A stretch of DNA of 64,000 bases from CAMREV01 sp051653965 (GTDB lineage Bacteria > Bacillota_I > Bacilli_A > Mycoplasmatales > Mycoplasmoidaceae). Numbering within the stretch: the first letter of the stretch is position 1; the number at the start of each line of letters is the position of its first letter. Made by a program: the position numbers and the translations under genes. The notes beneath the pieces are model-generated. The model was not told the origin of the DNA and did not search any database. It saw nothing but the letters and a program-made list of their open reading frames with translations. Of the stretch, positions 31,936-42,533 are shown in pieces. The stretch is from assembly GCA_051653965.1 (NCBI GenBank), contig JBOFXG010000008.1, positions 62,001-126,000 on the forward strand, in the 5' to 3' direction.

Positions 31936-33333
31936 ATGGAAGATAAAAAAACCTATCAAAAAGAATATGAATTTGGTTTTAACGATGGAAATGAATACCT
32001 TTTAAATAAAAAGAAAGGTCTTAATAAAGATATTATTAGAGAAATTTCTAAACTAAAAGAAGAACCAGAATGAATGCTTGAATTAAGACTTAAAGCATTT
32101 GATGCTTTTATTAAAATGGAAAACCCAAAATGAGGACCAGATCTTTCATTTATAAATTTTGATGACTATATTTATTATTCACCCTCAAAAAAGAAAATGG
32201 AAAATGATTGAGAAAAAGTTCCAGAAACTATTAAAAACACATTTAAGAAACTTGGGATTCCTGAAGCTGAAGCAAAATTTTTAAATGGAGTTTCTACACA
32301 ATATGATTCAGAAACTGTATATAAATCTCTAAGAAAAGAATTAGAAGTCCAAGGAGTTATATTTTCAAATATTGAAACTGCATTAAAAATTCATCCAGAA
32401 ATTGTTAAGCAATATTTTGGTAAATTAGTTCATTATGAAGATAATAAATATGCCGCTTTAAACACAGCTATATGATCTGGTGGATCTTTTATTTATATTC
32501 CAAAAGGTGTTAAAGTTAATAAACCTCTTCAAGCATATTTTAGAATAAATGGTTTATCTCTAGGGCAATTTGAAAGAACATTAATTATTTTAGAATCAGA
32601 TGCACTTTTACATTATGTTGAAGGATGTACTGCTCCAATTTATAATGAAAATAATTTACATGCTGCTGTTGTAGAAGTTTTTGTTGGAGAAGATTCTAAT
32701 TGTCGATATACAACAATTCAAAATTGATCAAAAAATGTTTTAAATTTAGTAACAAAAAGAGCGAAAACATTAAAAAGAGCTAATATGTCATGAATTGATG
32801 GAAATATTGGTTCTGGAATTAATATGAAATACCCTTGTACAATTCTTCAAGGAGATTACTCAACAAGTGATTGCATTTCAATTGCAATAGCTTCTAAAGA
32901 TGTTATTCAAGATTCTGGCGCAAAGATGATCCATATTGGTAAAGATACAAAATCAAAAATTATTTCTAAGTCAATTTCACTTGATGGCGGAGACACTAGG
33001 TATAGAGGATTAGTTGAAATTAAAAAAAGTGCTATAAATAGCTTTGCACATGTTGAATGTGATACATTAATTTTAGACTCTATATCAAGAAGCGATACTA
33101 TTCCTATTGAAAAAATTTATAATAGTGAATCATATTTAGAACATGAAGCAAAAATCTCTTCAATTAGCGATGAACAAATATTTTACCTTACATCAAAGGG
33201 ACTTACAAAAAAAGAAGCTGAATATCTAATTATTCTTGGTTTTATTGAACCTTTTATTAAAGAACTACCAATGGAATATGCAATAGAACTTAATAGATTA
33301 ATAAAGCTTGATATGGAAGGTTCTGTTGGATAA
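31936..33333 (+). CDS. sufB: Fe-S cluster scaffold SufB
   Basis: A 465-residue beta-helix protein of usual SufB length. Diagnostic segments: WSGGSFIYIPKGVKV, FERTLIILE, HYVEGCTAP, IQNWSKNVLNLVTKR, SFAHVECDTLILD (with the Cys), EHEAKISSISDEQIFYL and GFIEPFIKELPMEYA. It is the site where nascent Fe-S clusters are built. TGA Trp codons are frequent. It closes the suf operon; a hairpin near 33369 may terminate. Confidence 0.96.
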
Positions 33334-33368
33334 AATAATTCATTTTTTTTAATAATTTCTATTGTTTG

Positions 33369-33394
33369 AATGCAATAAAATAATTGCATTTTCA
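33369..33394 (+). terminator. Possible terminator after sufB
   Basis: AATGCAA / TTGCATT stem with an eight-base loop, followed by TTTCACTTTT; weak. Confidence 0.4.
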
Positions 33395-33470
33395 CTTTTA
33401 ATATACTATAATTAAAATAATTATAACAATTGCATGGATGCTTTTATTTTGAATTGGAGATATTAAAATT

Positions 33471-35552
33471 ATGTCAAAATTTTTTAAATTTATTACAAAT
33501 GATGAAAGAAGATTAGATTTATCAAAAATGGGATTAACTTCAAATGATGTAATAATTCTAAATCTTAAAAAAAGTATATATGAATTATTAGATGATAATG
33601 TTGATTTAGAATTAATAAAACAATCTGCAACTTCAAATAAAACTGTTTTTGTAATTGTAAAAGAAAACTTTCCTACTGAAATGGGTTCTATTGATAATTT
33701 AGATGATGTTAAAGCTAAACACAAAAAAATTAAAAAGATTTTTAAGAAAAATGAAAATGTATTATTTTTCTTTGGAAATGTAAGTGAAGGTGAAAGTATT
33801 TATGGAATTGAAGATGGTGACATTACAATGTCAGATCCAAATTTTTTTGATAATTTTATTTTAGAAAAAAAGGCAAAAGCTGAACATGAATTAATGATTG
33901 AAAATCAAAAAAGAGAAGAAAATCAATTAATGCTTGAAAATCAAATAAAAAAAGAACAAGAAGAAATTGAAAATGAATTAACTAGCTTGAATAAAGAAAA
34001 TTCTCAAATAAAATCTTTATATGAGAATAGTCCTAATAATGTTTTTGTAAATCCAAATATTCAAAGAAATAATGCAATTCAAAATACTTTAGTAAGTGGC
34101 GAAAACAATCTATACAATGAAGATGTTAAGTTAGTTGATGGAATTACTCCATTTAACAAAGATGAATTTGTTGATGAAGATATTAAATTTAATGAAGATG
34201 GTACACCAATTACAGATTCATCATCTAATTATGGAAATGGCAAATTAATTAAAAATGAATTTGATCAAGGATTTGAAAAATTACATAAAATTGAAAATGA
34301 TGAAATTTCATACCCTCTTTTAGATTCAAAAGAATATTTATTAAAATCCATTTATGATTTTATATGAAGAATGTTTATATTAAATAATAATAATTTATTA
34401 CTAAATGATTTATTATACTTATCAGTAAATAATTTCCCTACATTATCTTATGGTCAAAATGAATATATTAGAGAATTAGCTAATAATGTTGATTCATTAT
34501 TTGATTTAATTTTAAAGCTTGATTACAAATTAGAATTTAATAATAAATTATTCTATATTTATTTAGCAAACTTATTTACTATTATTAACGGTAGATGTAA
34601 AGTTAATAGAGAGTTCCTTGTTGATATGGCAATTTGAGTAAGTGATGATGCAAGAGAACAGTTTGTAACTAGAACAGAAAATTTTATGAATAATAATTTA
34701 GTTTCAATTGAAAAAGTTATTTATTCACACTTTATTGAATTTTCTACATTAGCACAAGGTTCTATTCCTAGAATTAAAGGATCTTTAAAAAATGAAGATG
34801 TACATTTAGTTTTATATAAAAAAGTACAATATTCAAATAATAGAAACTTATTTTGTATTATTCTAAGAAATTTATATAGAGCATCAGGTGAAATTGGATT
34901 AAATTTAGAAGATTACATTTTAAATGAAGAAGCTATTAATAATTTAGATTCACAATTAAAAATGGATGTTGCAGATTCATATAACATTTTATTAGAAGAA
35001 GTTAGAAACTTCATAATCCTTAGAGGGAGTAATGAAGAAAAAATATCAAAACTTTACAATATATTAATGAGCATTGGAATTGAAATGATTATTTCAGAAG
35101 CTGCTCAAGTTATTAATGTTGCTTCATTAGTAAATCAAGAACAAGTTCAAATTGAAGATAAATATTTTAATTATATAAATAAATTAGAACCTAAAAATGA
35201 AATAATAAACATCAAATATGAAGAAATTGAAGCTCTATATAGAGAAGCTTCTGATTCTGAAAAAGCAAGAAATATTAATGAAGATAAAGGTAATTTTGAT
35301 TTAGACTTCTTAAAAGATCAAATTAAAAAAAGAAGAGCTAATGAACTAGATAGAGACTATGGTTTAAATAGTGAATTAGAATTTAAAAAAATTAATGTTG
35401 ATTCTGATGAAATGTCAGACAAAATAGATGACTATGAAACTAAAATTAGAGCCAACATTAAAATGATTGAAGATCAAAGAAAAATGCTAAAAGAAAGAAT
35501 GGAAAGATATTCTAATAGATCATCAATGGATGATATCATTAAAATGAAATAA
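33471..35552 (+). CDS. Uncharacterised 693-residue protein with coiled coils
   Basis: A large soluble-looking protein with no signal peptide or membrane segment. Residues about 130-185 are a Glu/Lys/Gln/Leu-rich coiled coil (EKKAKAEHELMIEN...), followed by an acidic Asn-rich linker to about 270; the rest is mostly helical, ending in another coiled coil (KIRANIKMIEDQRKMLKERM) near the C-terminus. I recognise no family. It is a stand-alone gene with its own AT-rich promoter region and a strong terminator. A structural or cytoskeleton-like role is one possibility, but nothing in the sequence proves it. TGA Trp near residues 300 and 389. Confidence 0.7.
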
Positions 35553-35581
35553 AAAAATACACATTAATGTGTATTTTTTTA
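35553..35581. terminator. Bidirectional terminator
   Basis: AATACACATT / AATGTGTATT perfect stem with A tract on one side and T tract on the other, between the convergent coiled-coil protein gene and pepP. Confidence 0.85.
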
Positions 35582-36637
35582 TCACTCTCTTTTTTTTGTT
35601 ATACTTTCTGTTAGTATTTCACAACCATCTTCGGTAATTAAAATCATGTCTTCAATTCTTATACCACCAATATTTGGTATGTATATTCCTGGTTCAATTG
35701 TAACAATTGAATTTGCAGGAAATACTTCCTTGTAATTTTGAGATACTATTGGAAGCTCATGAACATCAATTCCAACACCATGTCCAGTAGAATGAACAAA
35801 GTAATCTTTAAATTCTGTTCCAGAAATAATGTCTCTACAATATTTATCAAGATTTTGACCTGTTATTCCAGCTTTAGCTTTTTTAATACCTGTTTTGTTT
35901 GATTTAAGAACTACATCATAAGCTTTTATTAACTCATTAGACTTTGGTTTACCAATTGCAAAAGTTCTTGTTAAATCTGAACAATACCCCATATATTTAC
36001 ATCCAATATCAATTGTAATGAAATCGCCATTTCTAATTAATCTATCAGTTGGTGAGTGATGAGGATATGCACCATTAGGACCTGAGGCAACAATGGGATC
36101 AAATGAATTACATTCTCCACCTGTTTCAATTATTCTACAAGAAATTAAATTAGCAACTTCTTTTTCTGTCATTCCTTCTTTTACTTCTTTTTTAATTCAT
36201 TCCATTACTTCACAAATTTTCTTTGCAGCATGTCTTAAATTATCTATTTCATTTTTATTCTTGATAATTCTTAACTCTTTACTCTTAATGGGTTTTATAT
36301 CATCTAACATATCTTGAAAGAATGATAATTCTGCTAAAGTAGTGTATTCTTCTTCTAGGAAAGCTGAAGTTATTGAATTTGTATAAAAATAATCTGATAA
36401 TGTTTCTTTATTTTCATAAATTTTAACATTAATTTTCGTTTGATCTATTTCTTTTAGACCCTTTTGATAATATCTACCATCTAAAAAGTAAGATACTTCT
36501 TTTTTAGTAATTACAATAAAACCAAAAGATGATTGAAAATTTGACAATCAATATCTGCCTTGCTTTGAACTTAAAATACATGAATTAATTTTATCTTTTT
36601 TTAAATAACTTCTAATTAATTCTATTTTTCTTTTCAT
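35579..36637 (-). CDS. pepP: Xaa-Pro aminopeptidase (M24 family)
   Basis: A 352-residue M24 metallopeptidase. Metal ligands are visible: Asp in DIGCKYMGYCSDLTR (two Asp), His in STGHGVGID, Glu in TIEPGIYIP and Glu in GGIRIEDM. An N-terminal creatinase-like domain (residues 1-125) fits prolidase/PepP rather than methionine aminopeptidase. It likely removes N-terminal residues before proline from peptides. ATG 36637 is two nt after the rpmG stop, so it is cotranscribed with rpmG. Trp is encoded by TGA near residue 30. Confidence 0.88.
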
Positions 36638-36639
36638 AC

Positions 36640-36801
36640 TTATTTCTTTTTTGTTTCAGTATGATCATTAACTTTTCTACATCTATTGCAGAACTTTTTT
36701 AAAGTCATTTTTTCTGGATGAGTTTTCTGATTTTTTTGTGTTAAGTAATTAATTTCACGACACTCTTTACATTCAAGTCTCACATGTTTTTTTATAGCCA
36801 T
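36640..36801 (-). CDS. rpmG: Ribosomal protein bL33
   Basis: A 53-residue protein too short for usual gene calling. MAIKKHVRLECKEC, then a central NYLTQKNQKTHPEKM and KKFCNRCRKV give the L33 fold with two CxxC pairs, so this is the zinc-binding (C+) form. L33 lies near the 50S E site. It starts at ATG 36801 and is followed 2 nt later by pepP on the same strand. Confidence 0.95.
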   Translation of the reverse strand: MAIKKHVRLECKECREINYLTQKNQKTHPEKMTLKKFCNRCRKVNDHTETKKK

Positions 36802-36856
36802 AAGCCCCTCATTAATAATAATTGTATTTTAGTTTAAAATCATTAATATTTTACCA

Positions 36857-37132
36857 CTAATAATTGATTTTTTTTATATTATAAGTGGATAATATCTTTT
36901 TTGCATTATCTATTGATCCCAAATCAATACATTCTATTTTCTTTTTATTCAAAAAATCAAATGCAGTTTTAGATCTGTTGCCTGATAGGCAATATAAATA
37001 AACGATTTTGTTTTCTAAGAATTCAATTTCGTTATTTAATAATATATCTAATGGTATATTAATTGATTTCTCGATATGATCTTTTTCAAACTCTATTTCA
37101 CTTCTAACATCAATAACAATTTTTTGTTTCAT
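36857..37132 (-). CDS. Single-domain rhodanese
   Basis: A 91-residue rhodanese-like domain. IDVRSEIEFEKDHI is the conserved start (DVR-xEF) and the active loop YCLSGNRS holds the catalytic Cys in the CxxGxRS-type loop. Such proteins carry sulfur as a persulfide; a role with the SUF sulfur flow or other sulfur transfer is plausible but unproven. It is divergent from the Ser/Thr kinase, sharing the palindrome ATTATATAAT. Confidence 0.85.
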   Translation of the reverse strand: MKQKIVIDVRSEIEFEKDHIEKSINIPLDILLNNEIEFLENKIVYLYCLSGNRSKTAFDFLNKKKIECIDLGSIDNAKKILSTYNIKKINY

Positions 37133-37164
37133 ATTAATACTTTAATCATTCTTAAATAAAATAA

Positions 37165-37174
37165 ATTATATAAT
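37165..37174. promoter_or_regulatory. Overlapping divergent -10 boxes
   Basis: Palindrome ATTATATAAT gives TATAAT on both strands (plus 37169-37174, minus 37165-37170), placed between the rhodanese gene and the kinase gene. The two transcripts could compete for RNA polymerase. Confidence 0.45.
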
Positions 37175-37217
37175 AAATATAGGTTCAATTTGAATTTTTA
37201 CATTGTATGGAGAAAAA

Positions 37218-38363
37218 ATGAAAGGTAAAAATTATAGAGGACAAATTCTTTTAGGTAAATATAAAATTCTACATTTGATAGCTCAAGGCGGTATGGATTC
37301 TTCAATATATTTAGCAGAAGATATTAGTTTAGCAGAAAAAAATTACTTTTCAAATAAATATAAATATTCAGCTGTAAAAATAATTGAAAAAACTAAAGAT
37401 ACTGCAGATGATCAATGAGAAAAAATTCTTGATGAAGGAACTACAACAGGTAGGCTTATTGGTAAGAAAAATATAGTTGAATTATATGAATTTGCAAAAT
37501 TAGATGAAAATACTATTTTAATTATTATGGAATATATAGACGGACCATCTCTTTCTAAATACATCACAAATAGCGGGACAATACCATTAAATGAATCTAT
37601 TTATATATTTGAACAAATATTAATAGGTGTTAATGAATTACATAAAAATAGTAATATCATAATTCACAGAGACTTAAAACCAGACAATATTTTAATTTCA
37701 AAAGACTTATCAAAAATTAAAATAATTGATTTTGGTATTTCATCTGTTTTCAAAAGAAATAAAGATCAACTTAATAATATGGAAGCTATGACTAATGAGG
37801 AATCTTTCTATGGAACTATTCCATACATAACTCCTGATGTTTTAAATTATAGAAAACAATCAGAAAACAATATTGCTTCATTAATTACAAAGCAATTTGA
37901 TTTTCATTCTTTAGGAGTAATTTTTTATGAGATGATTACTGGAAAAAAATTATTTTATTATGAAGATGAAAATAGTATGGAATCAATTAAATTTCCTTGT
38001 ATTTATGACATTGTTACAATGAAAACTATTTTTGAAGATTTTCCAAATGATATTGAAAATATAATTTTAAGATTAATTTCTTCAAAAGAAAAAGACTATT
38101 ATTATAGATATTCAAGTATAGATGAAATATTAAATGATATTGAAAAATATAAATTAAGAATTAAAAATCATGAGCCAGAACCTAAACTTTTAAAAAAACC
38201 AACAATTAGAAATCTTCAATTTACTTCTAAATTTAATGTTCATAATGAAGGTACTAGATTTTATAAAAATAATAAAATTATTTTAAAATGCTATTTACTT
38301 GTATCATTATTTGTGATTTTATTATTAATAATAATTTCATTATTTTTTACAGGTGTTTTTTAA
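37218..38363 (+). CDS. prkC: Membrane Ser/Thr protein kinase without PASTA domain
   Basis: A 381-residue Hanks-type kinase: Gly loop AQGGMDSSIYLAED, Lys54 in AVKII, catalytic HRDLKPDN (His150, Asp152), and DFG Asp171, then a GTIPYITPD activation segment. One transmembrane helix near 355-378 ends the chain; no extracellular PASTA repeats follow, unlike PrkC/Stk1. This suits a cell without a wall. It may phosphorylate translation factors or RsgA-like partners. ATG 37218 is chosen because GGAGAAAAA lies upstream. No PP2C phosphatase gene is next to it, though rsgA overlaps its stop. Confidence 0.9.
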
Positions 38364-39232
38364 TGAATAAAGCAATTGTTCTAAAAACAATAAGTGGAAT
38401 TTCAACATTAAAAGACTTAGATAGTTCTGAAATATTTTTAGCAGAATTAAAAGGTTCTTTGTTAAACAAAAAAACAATTATTTATCCTGGAGATTATGTA
38501 GAATATAGCAATAGTGAATCAACAAAAATAATTACAAGTGTTATTAATAGAAAAAACTTTTTAAATAGACCAAAAATTGCTAACATAGATTATTTAGTAA
38601 TTGTTAATTCTATTACTGAACCTAAAGCAAGCATTAGAATGATAAACAAGTATATATTATTTTTTCAATCACAATTCATTGATAATATTATTTTATATTT
38701 TACTAAATTTGATTTATTAAAAAAAAATGAAATTGAGGATGCAAATAAATTAGTAAATCATTTTAAAAATGATGGATTTATTTGTTTTTCATCAGACAAA
38801 TATAATTATTTTATTGATTTTTTAAATAATAATGATTCCAATATTATTTGTTTTAGCGGACAATCTGGAGTTGGAAAATCAACACTTTTAAATATGATAG
38901 ATAAAAAATTTAATATAAGAACAAATGAAATTTCAAAAGCATTAAATAGTGGAAAACATACAACAACTGCTACAAATTTATTCGCATATGAAAAAGGTTA
39001 TTTAGTTGATACTCCTGGTTTTTCAACTGTTAATTTAAATATTGATAAAGTTTTATTAGCAAATGGATATAAAGATTTTAGAGAAGCATCAATTAATTGT
39101 AAATTTAATAATTGTTTACATAAAGAAGAAAGTAAATGTGCAATAAAATCTATGGTAGAAAAAAATATTATCTCTAAAGAAAGATATGATGATTATTTAT
39201 TTTTTTTAAATAATATTTCTAATAAAAAATAA
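38363..39232 (+). CDS. rsgA: Ribosome small-subunit GTPase RsgA
   Basis: A 289-residue circularly permuted GTPase: N-terminal OB-like part, IDYLVIVNS and TKFDLL, then Walker A GQSGVGKSTLLN near 166, DTPGFS, and a C-terminal zinc knuckle CKFNNCLHKEESKC. It checks late 30S assembly. ATG 38363 overlaps the kinase TAA by one base, so the pair is translationally coupled, as in many Firmicutes (prkC-rsgA). Its stop abuts the miaB stop on the other strand with no gap. Confidence 0.95.
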   Translation: MNKAIVLKTISGISTLKDLDSSEIFLAELKGSLLNKKTIIYPGDYVEYSNSESTKIITSVINRKNFLNRPKIANIDYLVIVNSITEPKASIRMINKYILFFQSQFIDNIILYFTKFDLLKKNEIEDANKLVNHFKNDGFICFSSDKYNYFIDFLNNNDSNIICFSGQSGVGKSTLLNMIDKKFNIRTNEISKALNSGKHTTTATNLFAYEKGYLVDTPGFSTVNLNIDKVLLANGYKDFREASINCKFNNCLHKEESKCAIKSMVEKNIISKERYDDYLFFLNNISNKK

Positions 39233-40675
39233 TTATATTTTTTCACCATTTAAAGAGAATTTAGATGAACTTATAATTTTAACATCAACAATATCACCAT
39301 CATTTGCTTCCCCTTTAAAATTAACAACTTTCATTTCCTCGGAATATCCAAAAAATATATTTTTATTTGATTTTGATTTTCCCTCAACTAAAACTTTAAC
39401 AGTTTTATCAATGAAAGATGAATTCTTTTCTTTTGAATATTTTTCTACTAATAAATTTAATTCTTGTAATCTTTCTCTCTTTTCTTCAATAGAAATATTA
39501 TCTTCCATTTTAGATGCAACAGTTCCATCTCTTTTGCTATAGATGTAGGTATATGAATGATCAAATTTAACTTCATTATAAAGATCTAATGTTTTTTGAA
39601 ATTGTTCTCTTGTTTCATTTGGAAAACCAATTATTAAATCTGTTGATATTGTACAATTAGGTATTAATTCTCTTATTTTATAAATAATTTTTAAATAATC
39701 TTTAATGTACATATGCCTATTCATTTTTTTTAAAATTTCATCATCACCTGATTGAATAGGTAAATGAATATGTGGCATAATATTTTTATACTTTTTCATA
39801 ACTTCAATTATTTCATCTGTAAAATTTCAAGGATTACTTGTTGTAAATCTTATTCTTTGAATATTAGTTTTTGCTACATCTTCTAATAGATTTGCAAATC
39901 TATAACTTTCATCTTTAAAATCAATTCCATAGGCATTAACATTTTGACCAATTAAAGTTATTTCTTTAAAGTTATTTTTTATTAAATCTTTTACTTCATT
40001 AAGTATATCTTCACTTTTTCTACTTCTAATTTTTCCACGTGTAAATGGTACAATACAATATGTACAAAACTTATCACATCCAAACATTACATTTACACAT
40101 GCTTTAACATTACTAACTCTATTTGAAGGAAGATTTTCTATAACATCACCTTCTTTTGATCAAACATCTACAACAGTATTTTTTTCAAAAATAACTTGTT
40201 CTATTATTTGTGGAAGACGATGAATATTGTGTGTACCCATTATAAAATCAACATGATGATATTTTTGTAAAATAGTATTAACGATATTTTCTTCTTGAGC
40301 CATACAACCAGCTATTCCAAAAATGAAATTATTATTAGATTTAAACTGTTTTAAAAAACCAATTTCACCAAAAACTTTATTTTCAGCATTTTCTCTAATA
40401 GCACATGTGTTAAGGATTACAAAATCAGAAGTATAAACATCTTCATTATATTCATAACCTAAGGCCTTTAAAATTCCCATCATATTCTCAGAGTCTCTTA
40501 AATTTGATTGACATCCATATGTTCTAACATGAAAGGTTTTTCCTAATCCTATGTTTATGATATTTTCTGGAATATAAAAAGCATCTGTAATTACTTGTGA
40601 TTCTTGCATTCTTTTTCTTGCCTTATTTAAATCTGGCATGAAATATTTTGATACATCAATTTTTCTTTTTTTCAT
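39233..40675 (-). CDS. miaB: tRNA methylthiotransferase MiaB
   Basis: A 480-residue radical-SAM enzyme. The N-terminal MTTase domain has Cys in TYGCQSN, NTCAIRENAE and AGCMAQ, which bind one [4Fe-4S]; the radical-SAM CxxxCxxC is CDKFCTYC near residues 200-207; a TRAM-like domain closes it. It adds a methylthio group to i6A37 in tRNA. It needs two Fe-S clusters, so it is a likely customer of the SUF operon at 28951-33333. It is convergent with rsgA with zero intergenic bases, leaving no room for a terminator. Confidence 0.93.
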
Positions 40676-40725
40676 TTAATTATTATAAATGCTTTTTTTA
40701 AATTAAATTATTTAATAAAATTAAT

Positions 40726-40731
40726 TATAAT
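40726..40731 (+). promoter_or_regulatory. Putative -10 box for the glycosyltransferase-like gene
   Basis: TATAAT 30 nt before ATG 40761, with AAGGAG at 40751-40756 as ribosome site. Confidence 0.4.
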
Positions 40732-40760
40732 TTAGATAGAACATTTTTTAAGGAGTAAGT

Positions 40761-41675
40761 ATGAAATTATCGATTGTATACAATATTTGCAATTTTTCTA
40801 AGAATTTAGATAATTCTTTGGAATCAATTCAAAAAATAAAAGATAAAAATTTTGAAATAATTTTTATCTTAAACCTAAGTAATAAATCTTTTGAGAAAAT
40901 GTTACCTTCATTAAATTTTCCTAAAGAAAAAGCATCATTTGTTTTTTTAGATCAAAATTTAGGTCACTCATATGCATATAATATGGGATTAAAACTTGCA
41001 AAAGGTGATTATATTTATTTTGCAGGCCCAAAAAATATATTTAAACAAGATTTTATGGAAAAATTAAATGAAAAAACTTCAAAAGAAACTTATGATTTTA
41101 TTGTTCTAAATGATGGAGACCAAAAAAAATTCTCTAATGAGGAATATATTAAAAATAGAAATACAGATGTTATGAATATTAAGAGAAAAATATTTAATAG
41201 AAAATTTCTAATAAAAAATAATATTATGTTTACTAATTACAAAAATTTTAATAAATTATATTTATTCTACGTAAATGAAAATGCAAAAAAAATTGGTTAC
41301 ATTGAAAAAAATACTTGTGATTTTATTTATTCTGAAAAAGTTAATTACAATTTATATGATATTCTCACATGTTCAGAAATTCTTTTTAAAATAATAAATG
41401 AGTCTGAATTTGATAAAGATAAAAAAACATATTATAAAATGATAATTACTGTATCAATTTTATATGAATTCATATATAAAGTATTTAAAAATTATTCTGA
41501 TAAAAATATAATAATAAACTCTATTACAAATGCACATAGAATTATTGAGAAAATATATCCAGAATATAAAGAAAATGAATATTTAATTAAAAATAAAAAT
41601 AAAGAAATACCAAATTATATATTGAATTTTAAAGCAAATATAAAATATTGTAAAAATGTTTTAGAATTTTTGTAG
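40761..41675 (+). CDS. Glycosyltransferase family 2-like protein
   Basis: A 304-residue protein with a GT-A-like start: KLSIVYNICNFSKNLDNSLESIQ, then NLGHSYAYNMGLKLAKGDYIYFAGP, which matches the GT2 pattern around the nucleotide-sugar site. Where the metal-binding DxD is expected, the sequence is AGPKN, so metal-dependent catalysis is doubtful or uses other residues. The second half is unmatched. It may glycosylate a lipid or protein, or be a divergent non-catalytic member. Same strand as the RDD and pcrA genes below. Confidence 0.6.
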   Translation: MKLSIVYNICNFSKNLDNSLESIQKIKDKNFEIIFILNLSNKSFEKMLPSLNFPKEKASFVFLDQNLGHSYAYNMGLKLAKGDYIYFAGPKNIFKQDFMEKLNEKTSKETYDFIVLNDGDQKKFSNEEYIKNRNTDVMNIKRKIFNRKFLIKNNIMFTNYKNFNKLYLFYVNENAKKIGYIEKNTCDFIYSEKVNYNLYDILTCSEILFKIINESEFDKDKKTYYKMIITVSILYEFIYKVFKNYSDKNIIINSITNAHRIIEKIYPEYKENEYLIKNKNKEIPNYILNFKANIKYCKNVLEFL

Positions 41676-41681
41676 AAGATT

Positions 41682-42533
41682 ATGAAAAAAGTTTATCCTT
41701 TAGCATCATCTTCTAGAAGATTTTTTGCTAGATTATTAGATTTCATTTTGATTTTAGGAATTATTGTAATTTTTTACTTTGTATTCTTTTCTTTTAATCC
41801 TGTTGAAACAAATTTTAAATCATCTTTATTTTTTTCTTATATGATTTTTATTTGAATAATTTTTTTTATTTATTTTGTACTTATACCATCTCTAAATAAG
41901 GGAAGAACTTTATTTATTTTTGCATTGAAAATGAGAATCTTTGATGCAAATTCTGATGATTATTTTTTTATTGAGAAAATTAACTTTAAAAATGATAAAC
42001 ATAAAAATTTTTTTTATTTTTTTATCAATATATTTAAAAGAGAGTTTTTTGTTTGGAATATATTTTGTATAATAAATTTTTCATTAGGCATTGTAATATT
42101 ATCATTAGGAGATGTTGAAGGTTTAATTTTTATAAAATCACTTTTTATGTCAAATGCAGGAATTGATAATACTCAAGGAACAAATTCATTTGCAATAATA
42201 TTTACATCATTATATTCAATAAATTTTTTATTTATTGTTGGAATTTTTATTAATTTTTGAATTAACTCAGGTAAAAGAAATATCGTTGATGTTTTTAGCT
42301 CAACTGTAACTCTTTATCTTAAAGAAATTGAACCAAAATCAGATAATTTTAATAAAGATAAAAAGAATATAATAAATTATGGATTACCTGGTGAAATTTT
42401 AGATTCTGTTTTTGAAGAAATATATGAATTAGAGAAAGAAAAAGATAATGGAAAAAATAAACGAAAAACAAAAAGAAGCAATTGAATCAGGCAATGAACC
42501 ATTAATTGTAATAGCTGGTGCTGGGTCTGGTAA
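41682..42533 (+). CDS. RDD-family membrane protein, 3' end overlapping pcrA
   Basis: Reading TGA as Trp, the frame runs 283 residues. ASSSRRFFARLLDFILILGI matches the RDD start, and about four hydrophobic segments follow. After the conserved part the tail from about residue 230 is hydrophilic and Lys/Asn-rich. It overlaps pcrA (42448) by 86 nt in another frame; the last residues read from the pcrA Walker A codons. This is too long for a usual coupling overlap, so either the tail was extended by loss of a stop, or the real end differs. RDD proteins are of unclear function, some act in ion transport or stress tolerance. Confidence 0.65.

Noticed and set aside
33432..33470. Short upstream ORF of ten codons before the coiled-coil protein
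   Set aside because: No ribosome site precedes its ATG, and the length is within chance expectation.
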